In this document: in pieces, positions 44,029 through 54,604 of the stretch
Layout: each line of letters starts with the position of its first letter
How positions within the stretch are numbered: position 1 is the first letter of the stretch
Source: Bacillus pumilus
GTDB taxonomy: Bacteria > Bacillota > Bacilli > Bacillales > Bacillaceae
Direction of reading: 5' to 3'
NCBI RefSeq assembly: GCF_024498355.1
Contig: NZ_CP101833.1
Coordinates: 2,275,001 to 2,339,000 of the forward strand
Length of the DNA stretch: 64,000 nucleotides
Position numbers and translations under genes: made by a program
The notes under the pieces: model-generated
Told to the model about the DNA's origin: nothing
The model's input: only the letters and a program-made list of their open reading frames with translations
Databases searched by the model: none

Positions 44029-44998
44029 TATTTTTCTACTCCTTCATTTGTATTTGTTGAGTTAGTAGCTTGTTTTTCTGCTCCCCACCATTCTATTTCT
44101 ATTAAACCTGGTATGGTAGAGGCATAAAAAATAGGATTTTTACCTAACATTCTTTGTCCAATGTAATCATCTAAAGCTGCAAAAGCAACTTTGCCTAGAA
44201 TCGCAATCGCAATCAAGTTTACAATAGCCATAATGACCATCGACAAGTCGGCTAAAGTCCACACAACTTGTAAGTTGGCTACAGCACCAAACATCATCAT
44301 GATTAATACAGTCATTCGATACACTAATAAAGCTGCTGCACTGTTATGAATAAAACCGATATTGGCTTCACCATAATAGTAGCCACCTACAATAGAGCTA
44401 AATGCAAAGTAAATATGGCAAAAGCTAAGAAAATACTAGCCCAAGAGCCGAAATGCTGCGCCATCGCAGCTTGTGTAATTTCGATACCAGATAATTCACC
44501 TGTTGTTTCTACTGTCGATAGCATAATAATAAATGCCGTACAGCTACAAACAACTAATGTATCAAAAAAAACTCCTAATAATTGAACAAATCCTTGTTTT
44601 ACTGGGTGCGAAACATTGGCGGCAGCAGCGGCATTTGGGGCACTTCCCATTCCTGCTTCATTGGAAAATAACCCACGTTTTACACCGTTCATAATCGCAG
44701 CACCGATGCCGCCTCCAACGATTTGCTCTAATCCAAACGCACCTTTTATAATACTTGCTAATGCTGCGGGTACATCAGCGATATTTGTGACAATCACATA
44801 AAGTGCTAAGGCAATATAAAACGCTGACATAACTGGGACAATGACTTGTGTAAAGTTAGCAATTCTCTTTACACCACCAAAAATAATGAAAGCAGTAAGA
44901 ATTGTTACAAATACCCCCATGCCAATCGGACTGATACCAAATGAATAATGAAAGGCATTTGTAATTGTATTCGTTTGCACAGCATTAAAAATTAAACA
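44028..44998 (-). pseudogene. Remnant of an alanine/glycine:cation symporter (AGCS family)
   Basis: Two frames carry consecutive parts of one AGCS transporter: IFNAVQTNTITNAFHYSFG through GLFSNEAGMGSAPNAAAAA (the family signature), then after a one-base loss in a T run near 44400 the C-terminal helices and tail. The N-terminal third to half of a normal protein of about 450-480 aa is missing, replaced abruptly by the end of an ABC ATPase gene. Confidence 0.88.
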
Positions 44999-45820
44999 AC
45001 TGCTGAGGGTGTTGATCGAATATTTTGATTTGATTTCCTTGAACTACAATTTCCTTTATCGGGTCATATTCATGTATGTATTGACGCACTCGATCTATTT
45101 CGTTTTGTCCATGTTCACATTTGATGGTGAAAATAATCTCTCTTTGATTTTCGACAAGTTCACTTAATTCACGTTGATCCCCCATAGCAATGATAGAGCC
45201 ATGATCCATAATGGCCATTCTTTCGCATAAATATTCGACTTCCTCCATGTAATGACTAGTATAAATCATTGTCATTCCTTCACTATTTAGCGTTTTGACA
45301 GTTTCTAGTATATGATTTCTAGATTGGGGATCTATACCTACAGTGGGCTCATCCATGATTAATAGTTTCGGTCGATGCAAAATGGCACATCCGATATTCA
45401 CTCTTCTTTTCATCCCTCCTGAGAATACTTTCACTTTATCATTCGCTCTATCTTCAAGACCGATTAACTCAAGCGTTTCTTGTACTCTGCTTTTTAACTC
45501 CTTTCCTTTGAGTCCGTACATTCTCCCCCAAAACATTAAATTTTCCTTTGCTGTCAAATGTAAATATAAAGCGATCTCTTGCGGAACAATGCCAATCAAT
45601 TGCTGCGCATGTTTTGTTTCTTTGTTTAAATCTTTACCTCCAATCGTCACAGTGCCGCTTGCTGCGCGAATAAGCCCTGTCATAATGCCAATTAATGTAG
45701 ATTTCCCTGCACCATTTGGTCCTAATAACCCAAACGATTCTCCTTTTTTTAACTGAAAGGACACCCCTTTTAGTACCTGTTTATTCTCATAATTTTTTTG
45801 ATGTCTTTTACTATAAGCAA
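44985..45820 (-). pseudogene. Remnant of an ABC transporter ATPase (drug-exporter type)
   Basis: Walker A LLGPNGAGKST, signature VFSGGMKRRVNIGCAI, Walker B LLIMDEPTVGID and switch His TMIYTSHYMEE are intact. A one-base loss in a seven-A run near 45795 puts the natural N-terminus (LLIVKDIKK, TTG start at 45820 with GGGGAGAG) out of frame with NYENKQVLKGVSF. The C-terminus stops at QQLFNF where the symporter sequence begins, and no permease follows. A shortened product from an internal start is conceivable. Confidence 0.82.
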
Positions 45821-45960
45821 TGATTTCTCTCCCCTATTTTTCCTATAGTCAAGCAGAATATATGGTGTGACCTTTAACTAAAGAATAATATTTCCAATTC
45901 ATTCATTTTAACATGTTACAAAATGCTGGAGAATAGTACAGGTCTGTTTAAATTTGAAAA

Positions 45961-46006
45961 CACAAAAAAACTTACAGGATCTGCTTTCCTGTAAGTTTTT
46001 TCTCCA
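45961..46006 (-). terminator. Terminator after the formaldehyde-dehydrogenase-like gene
   Basis: AAACTTACAGGA / TCCTGTAAGTTT stem, followed by a T run on either strand. Confidence 0.85.
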
Positions 46007-46025
46007 GCTTATTTTAAATGGATCA

Positions 46026-47240
46026 TTATTTTGAAATCATCCCATGCGGGTCAATCACAAATTTCTTCGCCACACCCGAATCAAAATCACTATATCCTTT
46101 AGGCGCTTGATCGAGGTCAATGACGGTTGCATTGACGGCTTTGGCGATTTGTGCCCTTCCACTTAAAATGGATTTCATGAGACTGCGGTGATATTGCATG
46201 ACAGGGGTTTGGCCTGTCACAAAGGTGTGCGCTTTGGCCCAGCCAAGTCCAATTCGTACTTTAAGAGAACCAACTTTTGCATCCTCATCCACTGCACCTG
46301 GATCTTCTGTGACGTAAAGCCCTGGGATTCCAAGTTTACCGCCAACTTTTGTAATATCCATAATGGTATTTAAAACGGTCGCAGGTGCTTCTCCCTGATC
46401 TCCATGACCTGAAGCTTCAAAGCCGACACAATCAACGGCACAGTCGACTTCTGGCTCTCCTAAGATATTCGTGATTTGTTCGCCGATTCGATCATGCTTT
46501 CGTAAATTGATCGTCTCGCAGCCAAAGCTTCTGGCCTGCTCCAGCCTTTGCTCATTCAGATCGCCAACGATCACAGCAGAGGCGCCAAGGAGCTGAGCGG
46601 AATGTGCTGCTGCAAGACCTACTGGCCCTGCACCAGCAATATATACGGTAGAGCCCGGCTTTACTCCAGCCGTATAAGCACCATGAAAACCTGTCGGGAA
46701 AATATCAGAAAGCATCGTCAAATCCAGTATTTTTTCCATTGCCTGATCTTTGTCCGGGAATTTGAGCAGCTGGAAATCTGCATATGGAACCATGACGTAC
46801 TCGGATTGACCGCCAACCCAGCCGCCCATATCCACATATCCATAGGCGGAGCCAGGACGATCCGGGTTTACATTTAAGCACACATGGGTTTTTTGTTCCT
46901 TACACATGACGCAGCGTCCGCAAGCAATATTAAATGGAACTGACACGAGATCACCTTTTTGAATAAACTCCACATCTCGTCCAACCTCAACGACTTCACC
47001 TGTAATTTCATGACCAAGGACAAGTCCCTCAGGTGCAGTGGTACGCCCTCTCACCATGTGCTGGTCACTTCCGCAAATGTTTGTTGTCACCACTTTTAAA
47101 ATGACGCCATGCTCACATTTGCGCCCAACATTGGCTTTAGGTACACCCGGGCCATCCTTTAAGACCAAATCAGGGTATCCAATATCCTCAACTGCTACAT
47201 TTCCTGCCCCTTTATAAACGACACCTTTGTTTCCCGACAT
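46026..47240 (-). CDS. fdhA: Glutathione-independent formaldehyde dehydrogenase-like enzyme
   Basis: 404 aa zinc-dependent medium-chain dehydrogenase. CGSDQHMVRGR and GHEITGEVVEVG supply catalytic-zinc ligands, CGRCVMCKEQKTHVC the structural zinc site, and VYIAGAGPVGLAAA the NAD site. The overall sequence (GSAYGYVDMGGWVGGQSEYV, a DCVGFEASGHG segment) matches the Pseudomonas-type formaldehyde dismutase/dehydrogenase group. The ATG at 47240 follows GGGAGGAATG. The symbol denotes this family. With hxlAB in the window it suggests formaldehyde detoxification. Confidence 0.87.
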   Translation of the reverse strand: MSGNKGVVYKGAGNVAVEDIGYPDLVLKDGPGVPKANVGRKCEHGVILKVVTTNICGSDQHMVRGRTTAPEGLVLGHEITGEVVEVGRDVEFIQKGDLVSVPFNIACGRCVMCKEQKTHVCLNVNPDRPGSAYGYVDMGGWVGGQSEYVMVPYADFQLLKFPDKDQAMEKILDLTMLSDIFPTGFHGAYTAGVKPGSTVYIAGAGPVGLAAAHSAQLLGASAVIVGDLNEQRLEQARSFGCETINLRKHDRIGEQITNILGEPEVDCAVDCVGFEASGHGDQGEAPATVLNTIMDITKVGGKLGIPGLYVTEDPGAVDEDAKVGSLKVRIGLGWAKAHTFVTGQTPVMQYHRSLMKSILSGRAQIAKAVNATVIDLDQAPKGYSDFDSGVAKKFVIDPHGMISK

Positions 47241-47434
47241 GTTTCCATTCCTCCCTTTTTGTTTAAAAATGAAGTCTCTACAATTTTCTCTATTTCTCGA
47301 GCAATTCCCTTCTTCAAACCGCACATTGACTCAAAAAGAAGGAACCAAATGTCTATCAGGGAGAGAAAGATGTATCTTCCAGTCAAATAAAAAAGAAAAT
47401 ATTGAAAAAAAAGCTAAACTTTTGCAGAACGGTG

Positions 47435-47509
47435 TCGATATAAGGAATAAGCCAGACAGGTATCCTTAATCGACAAACAAATTCCTTATATATACTATCA
47501 TTCCTTACA
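47435..47509 (-). promoter_or_regulatory. Repeated TAAGGA motifs upstream of the formaldehyde-dehydrogenase-like gene
   Basis: TAAGGA occurs three times on the minus strand (47502-47507, 47483-47488, 47463-47468), spaced 19-20 bp, and once inverted at 47441-47446. TCGATATAAGGA and TCCTTAATCGA form an imperfect inverted repeat. This looks like a multi-site operator; the regulator is unknown. The rest of the 430 bp gap holds only hairpins. Confidence 0.5.
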
Positions 47510-47546
47510 CACCTGGCTGGCCCCTTTATATGAAATGAATGCAAAA

Positions 47547-47636
47547 GGCTCAGGCTCTTCTCATGAAGAGCCTTTATTTGTTGACACTGTCGCCTTCACA
47601 CGCAAAGAGGCTCCTCTGACGAAGAGCCTCTTTTTT
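47547..47636. terminator. Two tandem terminator-like hairpins
   Basis: AGGCTCttc / GAAGAGCCT at 47551-47573 and AAAGAGGCTC / GAGCCTCTTTTTT at 47603-47635. The second has a clear T run on the plus strand, yet no plus-strand gene precedes it. On the minus strand they lie after the methyltransferase gene. Confidence 0.5.
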
Positions 47637-47670
47637 GAAGTGCTTGTTCATTACCTGGGAAATATTTTCA

Positions 47671-48273
47671 TCATTTTAAGGCTTTGATACAGATGTATGT
47701 ATCATAGTGATAAACCGAGACGTCTCTAAAGTGATACGCTGAAAATAGGCGGCTGATCTCTTGTTCACTGTACGATGAGAAAGACTGTGACCGTTTTTGT
47801 TCCTTCATCAGCTCCTGTTTTTGAAAAGATAAGAATACTTCTCCATCCACTTGAAGGACGCGGTACACTTCCTTCATCACCTGTTCGATATCCGGCAAGT
47901 AATAAATGGTCTGCACCGTAAATAATTTATTGAATGATCTGTCTTCAAAAGGTAAATGCTCAGCCTTACCAAAAGTAATGACGGCTTTGTCCTGTTCCAC
48001 AAGCTTCTTATTTTTTCTTTTTGCATATTTGATCATATGACGAGAGGCGTCCACTCCGTACACTTTTCCTCGGTCGAGTTTTTCTGCTACTTTTGATAAT
48101 GTCATGCCTCTTCCGGTACCGATTTCTAAAATTCGGTCATTTTCTTGTATATTTAAGAGTTGAATCGTCCATTGATTGATATTATGATGATTTTTTTCCA
48201 TATAGCGGGCAACCCATTTTGAGAACAAGCCTTTTGGTTCTCTCATTTGTTTTCCAATCCAGCTTTGAATCAA
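47671..48273 (-). CDS. Class I SAM-dependent methyltransferase
   Basis: 200 aa from the TTG at 48273 (AGGTG upstream). Motif I ILEIGTGRGMTLSKVAE and post-I VYGVDASRHMI; a UbiE/COQ5-like layout with DRSFNKLFTVQTIYYLPD. The substrate is unknown. Confidence 0.85.
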   Translation of the reverse strand: MIQSWIGKQMREPKGLFSKWVARYMEKNHHNINQWTIQLLNIQENDRILEIGTGRGMTLSKVAEKLDRGKVYGVDASRHMIKYAKRKNKKLVEQDKAVITFGKAEHLPFEDRSFNKLFTVQTIYYLPDIEQVMKEVYRVLQVDGEVFLSFQKQELMKEQKRSQSFSSYSEQEISRLFSAYHFRDVSVYHYDTYICIKALK

Positions 48274-48540
48274 TGTTAACACCTGCTTTACACCAGTAAA
48301 TAAAACTATTTACGAATTTTCTTACTTTTCATATCGGTTCTCACCTAACAAAAGTTAAGACCTAGTCCTAATTTATTTGTCCTTTATTAGACGGCACCTT
48401 TTCAGAAAATGTTTCGCATGACTTAAAAAATATTTGATTGAATAGGCGTTTTCATTAATTGTGCAAAGATTGCTTTCGTTTTCTGCATGAGCTGCATATT
48501 TTATGAATGTATCTTGATTAGATAAAGGTGGTGCTAGATT

Positions 48541-48666
48541 ATGGGCTTTGGCGGTTATTCTGGAGGCAACTGCGGTGGCTACGGTGGCGGTTTTGCAGGC
48601 GGATTCGCATTGCTTGTTGTACTCTTCATTTTGTTGATCATCATCGGTGCAAGCTGGATTTGCTAA
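48541..48666 (+). CDS. YjcZ family sporulation peptide
   Basis: 41 aa: a glycine-rich head (MGFGGYSGGNCGGYGGGF) followed by one membrane helix ALLVVLFILLIIIGASWIC. This is the standard YjcZ/SscA-type architecture. AAAGGTGG precedes the ATG. CATATTTTA at 48495-48503 fits the sigma-K -10 pattern CATANNNTA, though no -35 was clear. A strong hairpin follows. Confidence 0.85.
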   Translation: MGFGGYSGGNCGGYGGGFAGGFALLVVLFILLIIIGASWIC

Positions 48667-48667
48667 T

Positions 48668-48713
48668 GTAAAAGGAGCAGGAAACGTCATTGTTTCCTGC
48701 TCCTTTTCTTTAA
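48668..48713. terminator. Bidirectional terminator between the YjcZ gene and the small-peptide operon
   Basis: AAAGGAGCAGGAAAC-gtcatt-GTTTCCTGCTCCTTT, perfect 15-bp arms with T run. It overlaps the stop codon of the converging 55-residue gene. Confidence 0.85.
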
Positions 48714-48877
48714 TACCAATAAGTTGGATAATTGTAATTGTACATATAGCGTCTGAGCATTTCTTGCTGCTCTCTTTGCATTCGGTATGGATTGCCGTAC
48801 CCGTGCTTTAAGGAATGCGGAATGGACGCATACCCGTGCCCCACTGACGGAAACCTCATATATGGTGACATCGACAT
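48710..48877 (-). CDS. Small Tyr/His-rich protein, spore-coat-like
   Basis: 55 aa, MSMSPYMRFPSVGHGYASIP at the N-terminus and a tail YMYNYNYPTYWY. AGGTGATC precedes the ATG at 48877. The Tyr, His, Pro and Met richness is typical of small coat proteins, but the family is not recognised. It could be the last cistron of the small-peptide operon that starts at 49433, or have its own sporulation promoter. Confidence 0.6.
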   Translation of the reverse strand: MSMSPYMRFPSVGHGYASIPHSLKHGYGNPYRMQREQQEMLRRYMYNYNYPTYWY

Positions 48878-48943
48878 TCATTGATCACCTCACAATCTCC
48901 TTTTACGGTTATCATATGTGCAGGTGATCAATGTGGAGCGTGT

Positions 48944-49000
48944 CTAAACCTGGTCCTTCTCCCTTGTATAACAATCAAGCATTGCAAGCATCATAAACAT
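48944..49000 (-). CDS. 18-residue peptide, possible S1025-like Rae1 target
   Basis: MFMMLAMLDCYTREKDQV, with a very strong AGGAGGAG upstream. In B. subtilis the yrzI transcript carries short peptide ORFs, and the ribosome-associated RNase Rae1 cuts one of them (S1025) at a Glu-Lys codon pair during translation. The GAG-AAG pair (Glu-Lys) here is at 48956-48961. Homology to S1025 is inferred from position, size and this codon pair. Confidence 0.55.
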   Translation of the reverse strand: MFMMLAMLDCYTREKDQV

Positions 49001-49036
49001 GTCAATCTCCTCCTTTTCATCTTTTTTCTTTTCCTT

Positions 49037-49171
49037 TTAGTTCATATACTTTAGTTGTTTCTGCTTCATTTCTTCATAAAAAGTTTCGACTTGCTGTTCA
49101 TAAAGAACGGTTTCAATGTCTTTGTATTTACGCTGAATCGTCAATGTAATAAAAAATAAATGGATTGTCAT
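49037..49171 (-). CDS. yrzI: YrzI family small protein
   Basis: 44 aa: MTIHLFFITLTIQRKYKDIE followed by a helical charged tail ending KQKQLKYMN. This matches the YrzI pattern MTxNxFFLTxTIQ. GGGAGGTGAGCG precedes the ATG. It lies downstream of yrhC as in B. subtilis. Function unknown. Confidence 0.8.
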   Translation of the reverse strand: MTIHLFFITLTIQRKYKDIETVLYEQQVETFYEEMKQKQLKYMN

Positions 49172-49208
49172 CTACGCTCACCTCCCTTCAGTTCGCAGCA
49201 CGCGAAAT

Positions 49209-49241
49209 AGCCCGCAGATCTTCTTTATCAGTTGACCTGCG
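49209..49241. repeat. Inverted repeat in the yrzI leader
   Basis: GCCCGCAG / CTGCGGGC, perfect 8-bp arms around 17 nt, between the 38-residue ORF and yrzI. A second short palindrome AAAGACA-g-TGTCTTT lies at 49264-49278. Possible RNA structures in the polycistronic transcript. Confidence 0.5.
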
Positions 49242-49316
49242 GGCACACAAAAATGCAGATCAAAAGACAGTGTCTTTCAACCTGCGATGGATGATGCGTG
49301 AAAAATCCTCGTTTAC

Positions 49317-49433
49317 TTAAACAGTTTTGAAGCGTGCACCGTAATAGGTAAAGGAAGGACACGAGCTCTTCCACAGGCTGATGACATGATGAAATTGTTT
49401 GTTGAATTGATCACAAGTAGATACGAATAACAT
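49317..49433 (-). CDS. 38-residue peptide, first ORF of the yrzI operon
   Basis: MLFVSTCDQFNKQFHHVISL continuing to YYGARFKTV. AAAGGAGGCTG precedes the ATG and a strong promoter lies 40 bp upstream. Not recognised; the position matches the small ORF preceding S1025/yrzI in B. subtilis. Confidence 0.55.
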   Translation of the reverse strand: MLFVSTCDQFNKQFHHVISLWKSSCPSFTYYGARFKTV

Positions 49434-49471
49434 ATTCTTCAGCCTCCTTTACATTTTTTAATTACTTTGTA

Positions 49472-49500
49472 AGTATATCCAGCAAGCACCATTTTGTAAA
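49472..49500 (-). promoter_or_regulatory. Promoter of the small-peptide operon
   Basis: TTTACA (49495-49500) and TATACT (49472-49477) on the minus strand with a 17 bp spacer, about 40 bp before the first small ORF. Confidence 0.7.
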
Positions 49501-49578
49501 CCTGTTTTTAGTCATTTAGGTGTTTTTTGTGTTTTTAACTAAATTTCTACAGTCATTCTTGTCCCTTTGTCCAATCAA

Positions 49579-49613
49579 TAAAAAAGCCCCCTCATCACAT
49601 GAGGAGACTTTTC
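49579..49613 (-). terminator. Terminator after yrhC
   Basis: AAGtCTCCTCA / TGAGGgGGCTT hairpin on the minus strand followed by six T. Confidence 0.75.
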
Positions 49614-49616
49614 GAA

Positions 49617-49856
49617 TTAATCTTCATCTAGTTCTTGCAGTTTCTTTTGAAAAAAGATCGCACGTTTTACACAAAGAAAAGCTGCTAATAAGAACATACA
49701 ATCTACTGCCATCATCAGCATTTTTGGAGATGCTTCGATGTGCTGGTTAGGTAAGATCGTACCAATATATAAAAAGGTGCTGACAGCAAGCAAAATAAAA
49801 GCGTACTGCTTGTAATCTGTCACTAAACCACTCCACTTTTTCTTCACTTGTTTCAC
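49617..49856 (-). CDS. yrhC: YrhC family membrane protein
   Basis: 79 aa with two membrane helices (YAFILLAVSTFLYIGTI and KMLMMAVDCMFLLAAFLCV). Last gene of the yrrT-mtnN-mccA-mccB-yrhC operon, as in B. subtilis. Function unknown. Confidence 0.88.
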   Translation of the reverse strand: MKQVKKKWSGLVTDYKQYAFILLAVSTFLYIGTILPNQHIEASPKMLMMAVDCMFLLAAFLCVKRAIFFQKKLQELDED

Positions 49857-49919
49857 CTTCCCGTATTCAATGTCTATTCATAGCTTAACATAGTGAAAGA
49901 AAGCGAGGAGCATGTAAAT

Positions 49920-51993
<2,074 letters not shown>

Positions 51994-52038
51994 ATGTTTC
52001 CCTTCCTTTGCATGGAAAAGAAGGGGGAACCCCTTCTT

Positions 52039-52734
52039 TTATTGTGTTTGCTTTATCATACGCAGGACAAGATCTGTTGAGTGAATCGCTGCTTGCTCAA
52101 GAAATTGATCAAAGGAGATATTGGATTCTTTCCCCGCAATATCCGATAGCGCACGAACGACAACAAATGGCGTTCCAAAGAGCTGGCATACTTGTGCAAC
52201 GGCCGCTGCCTCCATTTCCACCGCATATAGCTCTGGAAACTTCTCTCTCACAAACGCTACACGATTCGGATCATTCATAAACGAATCTCCTGTTGCAATC
52301 GTTCCTTTTGCCACTTGAATATGATCGATCTCTAAAGCAGATTCCTCTGCCAGTTTCACAAGCTTTTCATCTGCGACAAAAGCAGCTGGCAATCCTGGCA
52401 CTTGTCCGTATTCGTAATCAAAGATTGTGACATCTACATCATGATGTCTGACATCTGTAGATATGACAATATCACCTACATTTAATGAGTGATGGAAACC
52501 GCCAGCAGATCCAGTATTGATCACATAATCTGGCTGAAAGCGGTCAAGCAGCAGTGTTGTGCTGACCGCCGCATTCACTTTTCCAATTCCTGATTTTAAT
52601 AAAATCACTTCTTTATCTTCATAAACACCTGTTGTAAATTCACACCCAGCGATGTTTTCTTGTGCTGCATTCTTTAGTTGATCTCTTAAAATCGTGACTT
52701 CTTCTTCCATTGCACCTATTACTGCGATTTTCAA
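52039..52734 (-). CDS. mtnN: 5'-methylthioadenosine/S-adenosylhomocysteine nucleosidase
   Basis: 231 aa purine nucleosidase. N-terminal [11 protein letters not shown], substrate region [29 protein letters not shown] and the catalytic Asp in [11 protein letters not shown]. Releases S-ribosylhomocysteine or methylthioribose; placed between yrrT and mccA. Confidence 0.97.
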   Translation of the reverse strand: MKIAVIGAMEEEVTILRDQLKNAAQENIAGCEFTTGVYEDKEVILLKSGIGKVNAAVSTTLLLDRFQPDYVINTGSAGGFHHSLNVGDIVISTDVRHHDVDVTIFDYEYGQVPGLPAAFVADEKLVKLAEESALEIDHIQVAKGTIATGDSFMNDPNRVAFVREKFPELYAVEMEAAAVAQVCQLFGTPFVVVRALSDIAGKESNISFDQFLEQAAIHSTDLVLRMIKQTQ

Positions 52735-52749
52735 ATCAAAAACATCCTT

Positions 52750-53391
52750 TCATTCCCTTTTCTTCGCCTCTACGATCCAAACAAAATCATTCATTTGATG
52801 AAAGGATGTGCTAAAACCTTCTTCTTCGAAGATTTGCTTTAACACATCAATGGATGGATAGTATTCCGTTTCTAAATCCTCTGCAAGCTGGTCGAATCCA
52901 GCAGCTTTGGCTTTGTCGATTTCAGCTTGATGTGCTGCTTGATTTTGAAACATTGTATCAGCAAAGACTATTTTACCACCTGAGTGAAGGAAGTTGCCAT
53001 AGGTGTGAATGGCTTGTTTTTTTTCTTCGTCCGTTAAATGGTGGAAAGCATATGAGCTGACGATCGTATCGGGCTCAAATGGTGGCGCTGGAAACGATAA
53101 AAAGTCCCCATCATGAAACACATTTGGTACTCCTTTTTGAAGAGCCGCTTTCTTCATGGCGTCTGATGGTTCAACGCCAAACACGTTCTTATCTGCTGCA
53201 AGCAGCACCGTCGTTAGATTACCCGTGCCGCTTCCAAACTCAAGGACATATTGACCCGAACGTCGAGCAATCTCATTTAGAATGGCCGGATACCGGCGGA
53301 ACACTTCTTCATACTGCTCGTCATGACCACTTACAGTGTCGTCATAAGACTCAGCCCAATGATCAAATAAAGAAAGAAACTCACGTCCCAT
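52750..53391 (-). CDS. yrrT: SAM-dependent methyltransferase YrrT
   Basis: 213 aa, the B. subtilis length. Motif I VLEFGSGTGNLTTVLL, post-I NVFGVEPSDAMKK. First gene of the methionine-to-cysteine operon, which is repressed by CymR in B. subtilis. The upstream region is rich in GGAAT/ATTCC motifs, but I could not assign a CymR box with confidence. The ATG at 53391 follows GGAGGGGAAG. Confidence 0.93.
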   Translation of the reverse strand: MGREFLSLFDHWAESYDDTVSGHDEQYEEVFRRYPAILNEIARRSGQYVLEFGSGTGNLTTVLLAADKNVFGVEPSDAMKKAALQKGVPNVFHDGDFLSFPAPPFEPDTIVSSYAFHHLTDEEKKQAIHTYGNFLHSGGKIVFADTMFQNQAAHQAEIDKAKAAGFDQLAEDLETEYYPSIDVLKQIFEEEGFSTSFHQMNDFVWIVEAKKRE

Positions 53392-53577
53392 TTTCTTCCC
53401 CTCCACTTTATCTATTTATTCCTATGTGTATAGTATGTTTTATTCCGTCGAACAGTTCCTATCCTACCACAACTTCTGTTTCTTTCCTACTAAAAAATAC
53501 AGGGAGGGGTAGAAAAATATTTGCCCTTTTGAAAGAGAGAGATTAAGATGAATGAAGAGCATGGAGGGGTGAATGAA

Positions 53578-53781
53578 ATGGATTTTCAACTGGATTTTTT
53601 AAAGGACAAAATTGAATTTTTTGAGGCAGCGTCTTTAAAAGAGCTTGAACAAAAGATCCAAAAACAAATTGAACATAATCAGGCGATCCTGCTAACCGTT
53701 CATTCAGTGAGTCATCAAACAACTGTGATCGATGACCGGATTTTGTATACAGCGGTTGTTCATTTTAAAGCGAATGTCTAA
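53578..53781 (+). CDS. yrzA: YrzA, DUF2536 family protein
   Basis: 67 aa: MDFQLDFLKDKIEFFEAASL then LEQKIQKQIEHNQAILLTVH and SVSHQTTVIDDRILYTAVVH. Start at 53578 after GGAGGGG; upstream in-frame ATG codons are less well placed. It diverges from yrrT, as in B. subtilis. Function unknown. Confidence 0.9.
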   Translation: MDFQLDFLKDKIEFFEAASLKELEQKIQKQIEHNQAILLTVHSVSHQTTVIDDRILYTAVVHFKANV

Positions 53782-53787
53782 ATAAAA

Positions 53788-53832
53788 AAGAAGACAAAAG
53801 GCTAAAAATAAAGATCATTTTAGCCCTTTGTC
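53788..53832. terminator. Terminator hairpin after yrzA, copy 2 of a dispersed element
   Basis: AAGACAAAAGGCTAAAA / TTTTAGCCCTTTGTC arms; differs from the copy at 32362-32402 by a few substitutions and one inserted base. It lies between yrzA and converging yrrS. Confidence 0.75.
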
Positions 53833-53871
53833 AACAATCTGAGATAGCATGTCTGCTATCTTTTTTCATGT

Positions 53872-54537
53872 TTATTTTAATTTTTCAACCTTCACAGGTT
53901 TCCAGCCTTTTTCATCCACCCACGTAATTTCCACGCGGTAGCGCTCACCTGTTGATTTATCACGGATGGTTCCCTTTGCATCTTGAGGTCCTCCGTTATT
54001 TCCTAACCAAAGAACAGTCATTTGATCCTCTGAAATTCCTGTCGCATAGGACATGGCTTTGATCATTTCTTTCCAGTCTTTTGATTTAGAATCATAGGTC
54101 GCTGTATGTGAACCGGATTGCTCTGTTCCTACAGGCTCCCAGTCATCGTTTTCGTATGTTTTGTCTACGTCACTCGTTTTACCGCCGTCTGTTTCTTTGG
54201 CGTCTTTTAACGCATCTTTGCTCGGCTCGTTTTCATCATCCGTTTTCTTTGTATCGTCGTCTTGATCGGATGAGTCATCTTTTTTTGCATCTGAATCATC
54301 GGATGTATCTTTCTTTTGATCTTTCACATCTTCTTCTGAGTTTTGTTTATTTTCACTCGATGCAGGCGCCGTTTTAGATGGTGCATCCGCTACATCTGGA
54401 TCTTTCGGTTTATTAAAAATTAACAAACTCGATGCGACAACCAAAATAAGCACTACAACAATACCAATTAATATGTTAAGCACCATATTCGCCTTTCTGC
54501 GCTTATCACGATGTTCAAATCGAGAATTTCTACTCAA
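53872..54537 (-). CDS. yrrS: YrrS, DUF1510 family membrane protein
   Basis: 221 aa. Short basic cytoplasmic head, one membrane helix (MVLNILIGIVVVLILVVASS), a long low-complexity Asp/Lys/Ser-rich linker (about residues 55-135), and a C-terminal folded domain (DWKEMIKAMSYATGI, VEITWVDEKGWKPVKVEKL). Upstream of pbpI, probably co-functional in envelope work during sporulation. Function unknown. Confidence 0.92.
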   Translation of the reverse strand: MSRNSRFEHRDKRRKANMVLNILIGIVVVLILVVASSLLIFNKPKDPDVADAPSKTAPASSENKQNSEEDVKDQKKDTSDDSDAKKDDSSDQDDDTKKTDDENEPSKDALKDAKETDGGKTSDVDKTYENDDWEPVGTEQSGSHTATYDSKSKDWKEMIKAMSYATGISEDQMTVLWLGNNGGPQDAKGTIRDKSTGERYRVEITWVDEKGWKPVKVEKLK

Positions 54538-54604
54538 AATCTCTGCACTCCTTTGCCTCTGTTCCCTAAGTCGTTACTATTCTAACATGACATGAAGGGA
54601 TGTT

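Noticed and set aside
48373..48690. 105-codon minus-strand frame over the YjcZ gene
   Set aside because: Antisense to the YjcZ peptide gene, low-complexity composition, crosses a strong terminator.
48687..48881. 64-codon frame starting MNVDVTIYEV
   Set aside because: The adjacent frame (48710-48877) has better ribosome binding site spacing, a coat-protein-like composition and ends at the terminator.
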